Positions 1 through 16,447 of a stretch of 64,000 bases of DNA are shown here, in pieces. How positions within the stretch are numbered: position 1 is the stretch's first letter; each line of letters opens with the position of its first letter. This stretch comes from Thunnus maccoyii (lineage: Eukaryota > Chordata > Actinopteri > Scombriformes > Scombridae): the NCBI RefSeq assembly GCF_910596095.1, contig NC_056552.1, forward strand, positions 7,111,111 to 7,175,110. The letters run 5' to 3'. Both the position numbers and the translations under genes were made by a program. The notes below the pieces were generated by a model, which saw only the letters and a list, made by a program, of their open reading frames with translations, had not been told where the DNA came from and did no database searches.

Positions 1-239
1 ACAATAAGAAAAATATAGAAAATCGGCAGCCATATCCTTTAAGGTTTTAAGAGCATTGCTTATCTTCATACTGTAAATATTTCTTTTTTTGGATAGTAAC
101 TCATGGGTGACACAGATCAATCTGGGAGTGTTTCTGTGATGTGGACATAATGATGATAAGAGAACAAAGAAATCATTTAATCTCTGTACTTATCTAACAT
201 TCAGTTTTACGATCAAAACATGGAGATATTGTAGAATAC

Positions 240-5848
<5,609 letters not shown>

Positions 5849-6760
5849 GGCACCTCCTGGGAAGGTTTATTCCCGCATGGCAAGCTGCAACACAAAAACG
5901 AAAACTAATCCTTTGGACATATGCAAAACACCGTCTTACCAAACAGCAAGCCCTTAACATTTGACTCTACTGAGCCCTGCTTCCCTGTTGAAATGCCATT
6001 TGATATTTAAACGTGTGGTTGTGACGAGGCATGTGATGATAAGGGAACAGTTTTTTTCCCCTCCTCCGCCCTCACATCATGTTACCAGCTTTTTCCTTTT
6101 TTTTAAGCCAGAGAGATATCATTACATTTTCCATCACGAGCCTGTAATACTGTGACATATCTGCAATTTCATGGTTTAGGCGTTTCAGTGAGTAACCACA
6201 TTGTATCTGTAGTCATGTGAGCCGCTGATTGAAAAGGGTGTCTGCAGGGAAGTAGCTACAAATGCTTTCAAGACTAACTTCCTCAATCAAAACAGCACAG
6301 TGAGAGCAAATCAGAATCCAGACAACAGGCACCATGACATGATTAAAGCCAGACAATATAGATCGAAACTCCTCTAACGCCAAAGCTACTGACAAACAGT
6401 GATGTCATTAACTGTAGTTGGCAAGTGGCGTCAAGTGTTATTCTTACAAGCGATATGTTTGCACTTTGTAACACTTTTATGACCATATTCCTCTCTTGTA
6501 TCTACAGTCACCTTGAATTAGCTGGCAGCAAGTTGCCAATTTAATATTAGCCTCTGATTTGGGCGTGAGTAGGCATTCAGTCTCGACAGGAAAGATTAGG
6601 ACGTCGTAAAATTATCCACAGAGTAAAGAAAACAACCTGCAGAAAGTGAGAATTATGCCGCAGCTTCGTCAAAACATTAAAAACATTAAAACGTGAAGCT
6701 GTCAGTGAGAAACGGACGTTCAGTTAGTTAAGTAGCTACAGCATAGCTTAGCCTCCTTAC

Positions 6761-7000
6761 CGAAACAGGTTGGCTAACTTGCCATTAAGATCCAAAGACA
6801 GCCGCGTATCCTCTGTATTTTTTGTAAACTCAATAAATGTGCGTTACAGGAAGGTCAATCCGTACAGTCGCTTTCCATCGCTGCCGTTACGACATCCAAA
6901 AACCCAAACAAAATTAGCGTTAACTTGTTTGTTTTCCCGGAGATCTGAGACGCTAACTGTCCAGTTGAAGACCAATGCATCATGGGAACTTGACTACACC
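6761..7000 (-). promoter_or_regulatory. Probable plekhm1 5'-UTR exon and TATA-less promoter
   Basis: Coding exon 1 of plekhm1 starts at an acceptor, so the transcript needs an upstream leader exon. A good minus-strand donor (CTGTTTCG|GTAAGG) lies at 6759-6761, so the leader may end at 6761. No TATA box is seen. At about 6970-6990 the minus strand reads TTCCCATGATGCATTGG, which resembles the core of the ZNF143/Staf site (TTCCCA-n-ATGC) common in housekeeping promoters, next to a CCAAT on the plus strand. The start site itself is inferred. Confidence 0.4.
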
Positions 7001-7804
7001 AACGATGCCTTCATGTGCTGTGAAAAATACAGTAAAAGTGAATTACCCGCTCAGGAACGGACTTATTAAATCAGAGTTATCCCTCTTTTAAACATATACG
7101 TACAATTTAAATAATCAGTTGCACTCTTTATCGCTTCAAAACTTCTTTAGTTTTTCGATATCGCACAAATAGACCTGTTTGACTTTATATCCGACAAGAG
7201 AAACACATCAGACACGAAAATATCGCTCCTACTGATCTGTCTTTGTCGTTATTTCTAATCAAAGACACTCGAGTTAGCGAAAAACATGGGCTTAATATAT
7301 TATACATGTTTTATCATATTAAGAAATATAAGCTACACTGAAATCGTAGCGGTGGTAATGGTAATGGTGATAGTAAGAGTAATTTACGAGTACCACACAA
7401 AGGCAGCACAGTTTCTGAGGCGTGCTGATGTTGTTGTTGCTGACATGTGAGAACTTTGTGTTCCCTGTCCTGTCCGAGTATTACTTTTCCTGTCAGTGTG
7501 ACCAACACAGCTCTAAAAGTTTCAAAACACACACCACAGCTTGTAAATTGTGTAGTGATTCCACACTTTATATATTATTTTAAAAAAGGTGAACTGATTC
7601 TTTGCTTGTCTGTGAGTTTGTCTCAGAAAATGATAGGCTGCATAAAATGAATTCAAGTATTTAAAAAAATTAAAAAAAACAACAACAACAAAAACAAACA
7701 TTTTTGTCTCTTTGACAGCTTTGTGCAGTTTTGGGTGGCTATAATGTTTAATGTATGACAATGTTGCAAAATAACTGATCATTTGAAACATGTTGTTCTT
7801 AAAA

Positions 7805-8095
7805 CAGTGGTTCTCAAAGTGGGGTCCGGGGACCCCCAGAAGTCCTTGAGGAGGTTCCAAGGGGTCCCCAGCAAAAAGGTGAATGAATTATTTTCACTAT
7901 AATTCCATCCATAAGTAACACAATGACAGAATTTATGACTATTTTGGTCATGAGTGTCATACATTTTCTGTAATAAAAAAAGCAAAAATCTCTTCAGATG
8001 GGGAACCCTGGACAAAATCTAATCAAATGGGGGTCTGTGGTCTAATTTGTGTCAGTTTAGGGGTCCTTGACGTGGAAAAAGTTTGAGAACCACTG
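7805..8095. mobile_element. hAT-like MITE, CAGTGGTTCTCAA ends
   Basis: The element begins CAGTGGTTCTCAAAGT and ends with the matching inverted repeat TTTGAGAACCACTG. Flanking 8-bp sequences TCTTAAAA and CTTTAAAG are a decayed target duplication; hAT elements make 8-bp duplications. It is rich in GGGGTCC near the left end and has no coding capacity. A relative with the same ends lies at 45180-45541. Confidence 0.7.
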
Positions 8096-8381
8096 CTTTA
8101 AAGTAAGACTGTGTGACTTCTGCTGAGCAGCAGCAACAGCGGCCTCTACTGCCAAAAGTAGTAATTACAGGATGCTGGTGCATTCAAAGCAAAGTTCAGC
8201 TCTTTCTTTTTAATTTTTTGATAAAAATGTAAGATTTATGATATATCCGTACTTTTATTCTTAATTTACTTGTTGTCATTTTCTATTTTTGAGCTTTGGA
8301 GACTTTGGTGGCATGTTGCCATAACATTTTATATATGACATTATTGTAAGATTTATTGGTATTTTCTTCCTTGTGCAATTT

Positions 8382-8382
<1 letters not shown>

Positions 8383-8450
<68 letters not shown>
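8383..8450. repeat. (CTAT)n microsatellite
   Basis: An uninterrupted run of about 17 CTAT units. The same repeat unit recurs in intron 4 of interferon genes E, F and G. Confidence 0.97.
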
Positions 8451-8504
8451 AACTAATTCAGACATTACTCTTTATTGTGGTGAACTGGAACAATATGAAT
8501 GCAG

Positions 8505-8835
8505 ATTCCAGTTCCAATTACTGTACTTAAATACAATTTGTAATTACTTTTACAGAGGGAAATGCTGTACTTTTTACTACACTACATCAATTTGCAGCTT
8601 AAGTTACTTTTTATATTAAGATTTTGCTGACAACAAATAACTAATTAAACTAATTTGAATTTAAACATCAAATATTATGCATTGTTAGATTAAATATGAA
8701 GTGGATAAAATGAGCTCCAGTAAACTTACACAGATTACTTACAAGTTAAAACAAATAAATGAATAAATAATAACAGTTAGAGATACTTTGGGCACATTTT
8801 GCTGATAATACTTGTACTTTGACCTGCATTCAAAG
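8505..8835. mobile_element. hAT-like MITE fragment cut by the BEL insertion
   Basis: The segment carries the repeated GTACTT/AAGTAC words of a common teleost MITE family (full elements run from CAGTGGTGGAA to TTCCACCACTG). The text continues across the LTR element: it stops at GCATTCAAAG and resumes at 15066 with CAAAGTACAACTTTTACTTG. The MITE was therefore present before the LTR element arrived. Its left limit is approximate. Confidence 0.55.
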
Positions 8836-9225
8836 TGTAGGAGCCATTTATGTTGATTGTTGGCATGTCATTTGTTTAGTTATAACTTGCAGTATTATTT
8901 TGGACACTGGGTGGCGGTCATGAGATGCACAGGGTTATATATTTAGGGGCATAGGTGACAGGAAACGGAAGGCACAGGCAGGTGGGGCACATACAGTTCT
9001 TCACAGATCGGGAACAGACGCACACTACAGCTGGCAGGATAGAAACCCGGTATGTTCATGTCATGTACAAAGACTAAAACAACAAACTAAACGGCAGCCA
9101 ACGGACTGGAAAATCTGTTCTTGAATCTGCGTAAGATCACTCCTAACTTAACCTACCTGTGTAGTAATGGTAAACCGGAAAAACAGGAAAAGAAAGGACA
9201 TCAAAAAATGAAAATTGCCATTACA
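8836..9225 (+). repeat. 5' LTR of the BEL/Pao element
   Basis: 390 bp, TG...CA termini, preceded by the target duplication CAAAG. It appears identical to the downstream LTR. A TATA-like GGTTATATATTTAG stretch near 8933-8946 could serve as its promoter. Confidence 0.95.
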
Positions 9226-9578
9226 CCTAAGTAAGAACTCGCTCTTCGAGTGAAATTGGAGCTCGTGAGTCATTCGGACGGACTGAGCATTGTCACGCGG
9301 AACAACAAAGAGGACGCCGCCATTTCCAAACCAGGTGGACATCTTCGTCACCTGCGCTTACCTGACGGTGACTGAAAACCGCAAACTGAGTGAGTACATG
9401 CAAGCATTAAGCTTTATTGGAGAAGCTATATGCAAAGCCGTATTGGAAGACGGCTATTATAATGGAGTTGGTGGACTGAAGACTGAAAGCTACGATCGCA
9501 CATCGATCAGCTGTTTGAAACATTGTGCCGGCAGCATACGGCTTTCGTCAACAAGTCTTAAAGGGACAGTGAACAAAT

Positions 9579-12500
9579 ATGTCTGACGCTCAGTCACAAG
9601 ATGACGATGTTGAAAAGGAAAAAAGAGTTATCAAACACACTGCCAAAGGCTTGGAATTGTTCATTGCAAATTGTCAAAAGACACGAAACAGGAAATGTAA
9701 ACAAGCTAACAAGTTGATGGAAATGCTGAAAGAGCTCATGAAATTAAAGGAAAATGCAAGAGAAGTACAATCTAATTTGTTTCAATTAATCAAGCTCTGT
9801 GATGAAGCCAAGGAAAACCATGAATCACTGGTGAATTTACCACTGCCTGAAGATGAACTTGAAAAGCAAAATCAGTGGTTTCAACGAAAAATGGAAATCT
9901 TTAAAGGGTGTATACAAAATGTAAAGGTGTGGTTACCTGAGGCTGGACAGCAAATTGCACACTCCATTGCTGAAAGTGTCATACTACGAAGTGTAGTAAA
10001 TTCAGATGACATTGGACCTGATGACAGTGTTTCAAATGCCTCAAAACCTAAATCAAAGCACAAATCCAGTTCTTCATCACGTGCATCTTCAACATCCTCT
10101 GCTTGCATTAAAGCTCAGGCAGAAAAGGCTGCTCTCATGGAACGTGTTGCTGCCCTGAAGAAAAAACATGAGCTTGAGGCACAAGAAGAACAATTGAAAA
10201 GAAAGAAAGAGCAACTGGAACTAGAAACTGAACTGGCAGCAACCAATGCAAAAATCAACATACTTGAGGCCTTGGGATCAAGAAGCAGCTCTAGAGTTTC
10301 TGATGGGATGAACTCTTATTTGAGAAAAGGAACTGCTCAAAATGAAACATCAGCTAAATTAAATCCACACACAAATGAATATCTACCAGATCAAGTGCAG
10401 CAAAGACAGAATGTGTTGATTGAAACTAACTCTTCTTCCCAGCAACAGGTTGTTAGACCAAAAGAAACAGCTCACGGACCATCTGTTCGACCTCATGATA
10501 CAACCCATCTAATACAATATTCTCCTCAAAGGCAAAATGTACAGAGTCGTATGCAGGGGTATGTTCGCACTACACCCCCTGTATTGAATGATGGCAATCA
10601 AGTTGATATGTGTAACCTAATACAGAGGCAAAATGACATCACTGCTCTCCTGGCTCAACAAAGTCTCTCTTCTACTTTACCACCAAGAGTCATTCCTGTT
10701 TATGATGGTGATCCTTTACAGTACGACGTTTTCCGCAGGGCATTTGAGAGAGGAGTTGAAAAAAAGTGTGATGACTACAGTGACTGCTTGCATTTCCTAG
10801 AGCAATATACAAGAGGGCTTCCAAAAGACTTAGTCCGCAGCTGTCAACATCTGCCCCCAGCCCAGGGCTATCAAAGAGCAAAAGATCTGCTCAAAGAACA
10901 TTTTGGTAATGAACATAAGATTGCCACTGCATATATGGACAAAGCATTTGCCTGGTCAGTGATCAAATCAGAGGATGTGGAAGCATTGCAAGCATTCTCA
11001 CTGTTCCTTAGAGGTTGTTGCACTGCAATGGAACATCTCACCTATATGGAGGAAATGAATGTTGCTTCCAGTATGAAGACCATCCTTCTGAAACTGCCTT
11101 ACAGGCTCAGAGACAAGTGGAGAAGTAGAGCATGTCAGTTACAGGAGCAGCGTGGACACCGAGCTAGATTTCCTGACCTGGTAGACTTCATAGAGAGACA
11201 AGTGAAAATACTATCAGATCCACTTTTTGGAAACATTCAGGATGCTAAGCCAGCTGCAACTGTCAAAAGCTCTACTAAAACAAGAGAAAAGTCAAGACCT
11301 AGAGGAAGCAGTTTTGCAACAGCTGTAACACCTGTAAAAACATCAGTACAAGAAAATTTGACAACAAATGGAATGAAAGGAAATGTACCTACTACCAATT
11401 TTCAAAGTTCTTGTTTGTTCTGCAACAAGAGTGGTCACACATTGGGGCGGTGTCCACAGATCAGGAAGAAGATGCACAGAGAAAAAATAGACTTCTTAAA
11501 GGAGAAGGGAGTCTGTTTTGGATGTTTAAAAATAGGACACATGAGCAAAGACTGCAAGAGTCGTTTGACTTGTGATGTGTGCAACCAAAATCATCCTGAA
11601 ATACTTCACATTGAACAAAAGGACAAAGGAAAAAAAACAGAACATACAGAACAGAGTGAAAAAGCAACTGGGAGTAATGCTGTTCTCTCACCTCATACAT
11701 GTGGGCATATTGGGGCCGGTGATGAAAACTGTACCTTTTCCATTGTACCAGTACAAGTAAAGAGCCAAAAGGGGGACACAGTGTTGCAAACATATGCATT
11801 TTTGGATCATGGAAGTACATCTACCTTTTGCACAGAAAGCTTGATGAGAAGGCTGAACATAACAGGGCAAAGGACCAATATTCTTTTACGTACCATGAAC
11901 CAAGTGAAGCCTGTGACCAGTCATCATATCTCAGGTTTGGAAATATCTAGTCTGGACAAAGACTATTTCATTCAAATATCTGATGTGTTCACACATAAAA
12001 CCATGCCTGTTTCCCAGCTCAACATTCCCAGACAAGAAGATCTGACACAATGGCCTTACTTGAAGGATATCAAGATTCATGAAATAGACTCTGGCATTGA
12101 CCTACTCATCGGGACAAATGCTTCAAAGGTATTGGAACCTTGGGAGCTGGTCAACAGCCAAGGGGAAGGACCATATGCTGTGAGGACCCTACTGGGGTGG
12201 GTCATCTATGGTCCCCTGAGAGGAGACAAAAGCATAAGGGATGAAAATGGCTGCCCTGCGGCTGCTGTTAATCGAATATCCATTGTAAACTTGGAGGAGC
12301 TACTGGTCAAACAGTACAATCATGACTTCAGTGAAGGAACCAGCAAGGAAACAGAGGAAATGTCTAGGGAAGATATAAAATTCTTGGACATTGTGAATCG
12401 CTCAGCAAAAGTGACAGATGGACACTACTGCCTAGACTTACCTTTCACACAAGAAAAGCCCAGCATGCCAAATAACCGTTGCATTGCAGTGCAGCGCATC

Positions 12501-14498
12501 CAGAGCCTGAAACGCAAGTTTGCCAAGAATAAAAAATTTCATGATGAATATACATCTTTCCTCACAGAAATGATTGTTAATGGTTATGCTGAAGTGGTAC
12601 CAGTCGACCAGCTGAATCGAAGCGATGGAGAACTCTGGTACATCCCACATCACGGAGTGTATCACTCAAAGAAAGGAACCTTAAGGGTAGTGTTTGACTG
12701 TGGTGCAGTCTTTAAAGGAACATCACTTAACTGCCAATTGCTGCAGTGTCCAGACCTTACCAACTCACTCATTGGAGTTCTCATCAGATTCAGACAAGAG
12801 CCGGTTGCTTTGATGGCTGACATTAAAGCAATGTTTCATCAAGTCAGAGTATCAGAAAAGCATGTTGACTATCTGCGATTCCTGTGGTGGCCCGATGGTG
12901 ATGTGCAGCAAGATCTTGTTGAATACCGGATGAAAGTACATCTCTTTGGAGCCGTGTCGTCACCAAGTTGTGCAAACTTTGCATTAAGGAAGACTGCTGA
13001 TGACAACAAAGGTCACTTTCCATCAGAGGTAACAAACACAATAAAGAACAACTTCTATGTAGATGATTGTTTGAAATCCCTGCCTTCGGAACAGGAAGCA
13101 GTTCAAATGGTAAGAGACCTGACTGCTCTCTGCAAAATGGGAGGATTCATGCTGTCAAAGTGGATCAGCAACAGCCGTGTTGTATTGGCATCCATTCCCC
13201 AAGAAAACCGAACCAAAGAGACTAAGGAGTTGGACTTGGACAAAGACAATCTGCCAATGGAAAGAGCCCTGGGATTGCACTGGTGTGTTGAAACAGATGT
13301 CTTCAAGTTCAAAATTGCTGCACAGGAACGACCATACACCAGACGTGGCATCTTGTCCGTAGTCGGCTCTATATACGATCCTTTAGGATTTGTAGCACCA
13401 TTTACTCTGCCAGCCAAACTGATTATGCAGGAGCTCTGTAAGAAAAAACTTGGATGGGATGAAAACATACCCCAAACCTTCTTGCATCGGTGGACAGGAT
13501 GGCTAGCAGACCTTAACAAGATGGCAGAGTTTAAAGTAAACCGGTGCATGAAGCCCACAAGCTTTGGTCAAATCAGATTTGCACAGCTACACCACTTTTC
13601 AGACGCCAGTGAAAGTGGCTATGGTACTGCCTCATATATAAGACTGGAAAACTATAACAGAGAAGCGCATGTTGCATTCATAATAGGAAAATCCAGAGTG
13701 GCACCATTGAAACAAATAACGATTCCCCGAATGGAGCTCACAGCTGCAGTCCTAGCTGTCAAAGTTGACACAATGCTGCGAAAGGAATTACAGCTTCAAT
13801 TGGACAAATCCATCTTCTGGACCGATAGCACAACGGTGCTTAAATACATCAACAACGAAACCAAGCGTTTCCAAACATTTGTAGCAAACAGGACCTCTTT
13901 TATAAGGGATGCTACTGATGTATCACAATGGAGATATGTTAACACAAAGGAAAATCCTGCAGATGAAGCCTCTAGAGGACTAACAGCAGACCGCTTCTTG
14001 AGCTGCAAAAGATGGATCCAGGGACCAGATTTTCTCTGTAAGCCAGACAGAGAATGGCCAAAACCTCACTTGGAATCTGCAATCTCTGCTAATGATCCAA
14101 TGGATCTGGAAGCACCCACACCAAACCATCTTCTTCTGTTGAAGTCTAAGCCAATACTACCACCTGGACTCTTTGTAAAAGAAGACTTGTACATCAAACG
14201 CAGATGGAGACAAGTGCAATACATGGCAGATCTCTTTTGGAAACGGTGGACACAGGAATACTTACCTCTTATCCAAGAACGACAACGGTGGTCAAAGGTG
14301 AAAAGAAGCTTTGCTCCAGGTGACATTGTTGTGGTGGTTGATTCTACTGCACCACGAGGCTCATGGCTAATGGGCAGAATACTGGAAACTAAACCAGATG
14401 CACAAGGACTTGTGCGCACAGTTCGACTTCAGACAAAGAGCAGCATCTTGGAAAGACCAATAACAAAGATATGTCTGCTCCAAGAAGCCGAGACCTAA
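9579..14498 (+). CDS. BEL/Pao Gag-Pol polyprotein (retrotransposon)
   Basis: One open frame of 1,639 codons. Residues about 1-240 are a charged coiled-coil region. Around 370-560 is the BEL-type Gag homology domain (DUF1759, IPVYDGDPLQYDVFRRAF). Around 630-695 are cysteine/histidine zinc knuckles (CLFCNKSGHTLGRC and CFGCLKIGHMSKDC). Near 770 is the retroviral-type aspartic protease (AFLDHGSTSTFC). From about 1020 comes reverse transcriptase with the YVDD active-site motif, then an RNase H-like region, and at the C-terminus a DUF5641-like domain (WKRWTQEYLPLIQERQRW). It is read as a single frame, as BEL elements usually are. Treated as a fossil; no repair is considered. Confidence 0.88.
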   Translation: MSDAQSQDDDVEKEKRVIKHTAKGLELFIANCQKTRNRKCKQANKLMEMLKELMKLKENAREVQSNLFQLIKLCDEAKENHESLVNLPLPEDELEKQNQWFQRKMEIFKGCIQNVKVWLPEAGQQIAHSIAESVILRSVVNSDDIGPDDSVSNASKPKSKHKSSSSSRASSTSSACIKAQAEKAALMERVAALKKKHELEAQEEQLKRKKEQLELETELAATNAKINILEALGSRSSSRVSDGMNSYLRKGTAQNETSAKLNPHTNEYLPDQVQQRQNVLIETNSSSQQQVVRPKETAHGPSVRPHDTTHLIQYSPQRQNVQSRMQGYVRTTPPVLNDGNQVDMCNLIQRQNDITALLAQQSLSSTLPPRVIPVYDGDPLQYDVFRRAFERGVEKKCDDYSDCLHFLEQYTRGLPKDLVRSCQHLPPAQGYQRAKDLLKEHFGNEHKIATAYMDKAFAWSVIKSEDVEALQAFSLFLRGCCTAMEHLTYMEEMNVASSMKTILLKLPYRLRDKWRSRACQLQEQRGHRARFPDLVDFIERQVKILSDPLFGNIQDAKPAATVKSSTKTREKSRPRGSSFATAVTPVKTSVQENLTTNGMKGNVPTTNFQSSCLFCNKSGHTLGRCPQIRKKMHREKIDFLKEKGVCFGCLKIGHMSKDCKSRLTCDVCNQNHPEILHIEQKDKGKKTEHTEQSEKATGSNAVLSPHTCGHIGAGDENCTFSIVPVQVKSQKGDTVLQTYAFLDHGSTSTFCTESLMRRLNITGQRTNILLRTMNQVKPVTSHHISGLEISSLDKDYFIQISDVFTHKTMPVSQLNIPRQEDLTQWPYLKDIKIHEIDSGIDLLIGTNASKVLEPWELVNSQGEGPYAVRTLLGWVIYGPLRGDKSIRDENGCPAAAVNRISIVNLEELLVKQYNHDFSEGTSKETEEMSREDIKFLDIVNRSAKVTDGHYCLDLPFTQEKPSMPNNRCIAVQRIQSLKRKFAKNKKFHDEYTSFLTEMIVNGYAEVVPVDQLNRSDGELWYIPHHGVYHSKKGTLRVVFDCGAVFKGTSLNCQLLQCPDLTNSLIGVLIRFRQEPVALMADIKAMFHQVRVSEKHVDYLRFLWWPDGDVQQDLVEYRMKVHLFGAVSSPSCANFALRKTADDNKGHFPSEVTNTIKNNFYVDDCLKSLPSEQEAVQMVRDLTALCKMGGFMLSKWISNSRVVLASIPQENRTKETKELDLDKDNLPMERALGLHWCVETDVFKFKIAAQERPYTRRGILSVVGSIYDPLGFVAPFTLPAKLIMQELCKKKLGWDENIPQTFLHRWTGWLADLNKMAEFKVNRCMKPTSFGQIRFAQLHHFSDASESGYGTASYIRLENYNREAHVAFIIGKSRVAPLKQITIPRMELTAAVLAVKVDTMLRKELQLQLDKSIFWTDSTTVLKYINNETKRFQTFVANRTSFIRDATDVSQWRYVNTKENPADEASRGLTADRFLSCKRWIQGPDFLCKPDREWPKPHLESAISANDPMDLEAPTPNHLLLLKSKPILPPGLFVKEDLYIKRRWRQVQYMADLFWKRWTQEYLPLIQERQRWSKVKRSFAPGDIVVVVDSTAPRGSWLMGRILETKPDAQGLVRTVRLQTKSSILERPITKICLLQEAET

Positions 14499-14675
14499 AC
14501 GGCAAGAAAAAAAGAAAAAAAAAAGGAAGATTGAAGAATCAGTAAAGAAGATTAATGCCAACACATAGATGCATTTTTTGAAAATTGTATATGTAATGTA
14601 TAATGGATATGGCACCTTTTTTATTATTTATTGGTAATTGTTTTGTTATATACTTAAAACAATTAGGGGCCGGTA

Positions 14676-15065
14676 TGTAGGAGCCATTTATGTTGATTGT
14701 TGGCATGTCATTTGTTTAGTTATAACTTGCAGTATTATTTTGGACACTGGGTGGCGGTCATGAGATGCACAGGGTTATATATTTAGGGGCATAGGTGACA
14801 GGAAACGGAAGGCACAGGCAGGTGGGGCACATACAGTTCTTCACAGATCGGGAACAGACGCACACTACAGCTGGCAGGATAGAAACCCGGTATGTTCATG
14901 TCATGTACAAAGACTAAAACAACAAACTAAACGGCAGCCAACGGACTGGAAAATCTGTTCTTGAATCTGCGTAAGATCACTCCTAACTTAACCTACCTGT
15001 GTAGTAATGGTAAACCGGAAAAACAGGAAAAGAAAGGACATCAAAAAATGAAAATTGCCATTACA
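14676..15065 (+). repeat. 3' LTR of the BEL/Pao element
   Basis: 390 bp, appears identical by eye to 8836-9225 and is followed by the second copy of the CAAAG target duplication. Confidence 0.95.
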
Positions 15066-15088
15066 CAAAGTACAACTTTTACTTGTTT

Positions 15089-15232
15089 TCAGTGGTGGAA
15101 GAAGTATTCATATCGTTTACTTGAGTGCTGTACTTGAGTAAATGTACTTCTTGTACTACTTATTTTTTTAAGTATTTTTACACTGTGGATGTGCTGCTTT
15201 TATCAAAGAGTCTGAATACTTCCTCCAGTACT
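15089..15232. mobile_element. Short hAT-like MITE at the left edge of the interferon array
   Basis: It starts CAGTGGTGGAAGAAGTATTC and ends with the approximate inverse GAATACTTCCTCCAGTACTT. The same text starts again at about 27783-27787, so the duplication that gave interferon blocks A and D has its left boundary at or in this MITE. Confidence 0.55.
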
Positions 15233-15728
15233 TGCAACTTCCTAAAAAACAACATAAAACATCTCTTCCAGTATAGACCTACAGTGTTATACAGTAAGGA
15301 CACTTAAAATACATTATATCCAATCAGTCCCCTGAATGCCCAGTTATTATTCCAAATGAAATAAATAAAAAGGAGAATAAACATATCTTAAAAATCACAT
15401 ATATCGTTAAAAAGAAAACATTTAGACAAAATTTTGTGAACAAACTTTCCATCATGTTTGATATCCTACATAATTATTTTCGCTTTAAAGGGACAAGAAG
15501 GAAAGAATATTAAATTCACAGACAAATTACAACCTTTGTCCCCTTATGCTTCCTACAAACACACGCTACAGTGTAACAAGCAAAAAATGGAAAGTTAATA
15601 CATTACTAGTACCATAAATGTAGACGAAATTCCCAGGAATGCCGTCAGTTCTTCCATATATGTCCGGTCATTCTTCAGAGACGTGTGCTGTGATTGTCAC
15701 CGCAGTATGAAAATGAACTGAGCGTCAC

Positions 15729-15738
15729 TTTCATTTTC
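15729..15738 (-). promoter_or_regulatory. Distal ISRE-like site upstream of interferon gene A
   Basis: The minus strand reads GAGAAAATGAAAGT, containing GAAAATGAAA (pattern GAAANNGAAA bound by IRFs). It is about 0.7 kb upstream of the A start codon. The same site occurs upstream of D at 28417-28426. Confidence 0.4.
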
Positions 15739-16325
15739 TCTTTAAGGGGAGCGCTCGACTCCTGTGGCAGGTATGAGCACGCAGCGAACACGCCTACGGT
15801 CTGGATTATTGATGATTCATAAATGATTATGATTATTATTATGTTTCCTAATACACTCAGGCTGCCCCTCATACTGCACAGTCTGCAGATTAAAAGGGAG
15901 ATGATCACTGCATCAAAACGAAATAAAAACATTCAATTTCTTGCCTCAAATGTCCAAAACACTGTAAAATATCGAAAAAATATTCCTATTGCTCCCCAGA
16001 TTTTCCTTACATGTAGCTATGATGATGAATGATGAGCTATGTTTGTTTTCATGCATTTCTGAGGTATTGTACAATATGAACTTTCTACGTGGCGGCCTCT
16101 TATGGCGTATATTCATGTCTCTGTGATATTTTTAATATCTGGCGTGATATTTTAGATATATGCTTTAACATTTATTAAGTTATAAGACAGTAAGACGTAA
16201 GGAAAATCATAATAACAATAATTTAAATCCGAAATGTGTGACATTATACGTGTTTTGTGGTTTATTTCGACTTTTGGAGCGCGTCAAACCCGCAGGTCAT
16301 GTTGAGAATTTCCCGCAGGTGTTTG

Positions 16326-16356
16326 GAAAATGAAAAAGGTGCGCGCTGCTATAAAT
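16326..16356 (+). promoter_or_regulatory. Proximal ISRE and TATA box of interferon gene A
   Basis: GAAAATGAAA at 16326-16335 is an IRF/ISRE-type site and TATAAAT lies at 16350-16356, 92 bases before the start codon. An upstream stretch, GAGAATTTCCC (about 16306-16316), resembles a kappaB half site. An ATG inside the TATA region is in frame with the gene but would lie upstream of the start of transcription. Confidence 0.7.
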
Positions 16357-16447
16357 GAAGCGCTGCAGGTCTGCTCAAACAGATCACCATCACAGATCAC
16401 AACCTCTGGATTTACTCCACACAAAAGCAATTTGTACCTTTTTAAAA

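Larger units (their letters stand above)
8836..15065 (+). mobile_element. BEL/Pao LTR retrotransposon, young insertion
   Basis: Two direct 390-bp LTRs (8836-9225 and 14676-15065), each starting TGTAG and ending TTACA, flank a long coding region. The 5-bp sequence CAAAG is duplicated outside both ends (8831-8835 and 15066-15070), the size expected for this class. I saw no difference between the LTRs by eye, so insertion was recent on the scale of neutral change. Recognisable parts in order: Gag region, CCHC zinc knuckles, aspartic protease, reverse transcriptase with RNase H, and a C-terminal DUF5641-type region. The set of family domains does not look complete to me, so I judge it broken (about one break) and non-autonomous. 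A purine-rich stretch precedes the right LTR. Confidence 0.93.

Noticed and set aside
7522-8015. Overlapping minus-strand frames of 78-112 codons
   Set aside because: They fall across a hAT-like MITE and AT-rich DNA and show no protein family.
11461-11820. Minus-strand frames inside the BEL coding region
   Set aside because: Shadows of the sense-strand polyprotein.
16355-16447. In-frame upstream ATG codons before interferon gene A
   Set aside because: They lie at or just after the TATA box, upstream of the expected transcription start, and would spoil the signal peptide.
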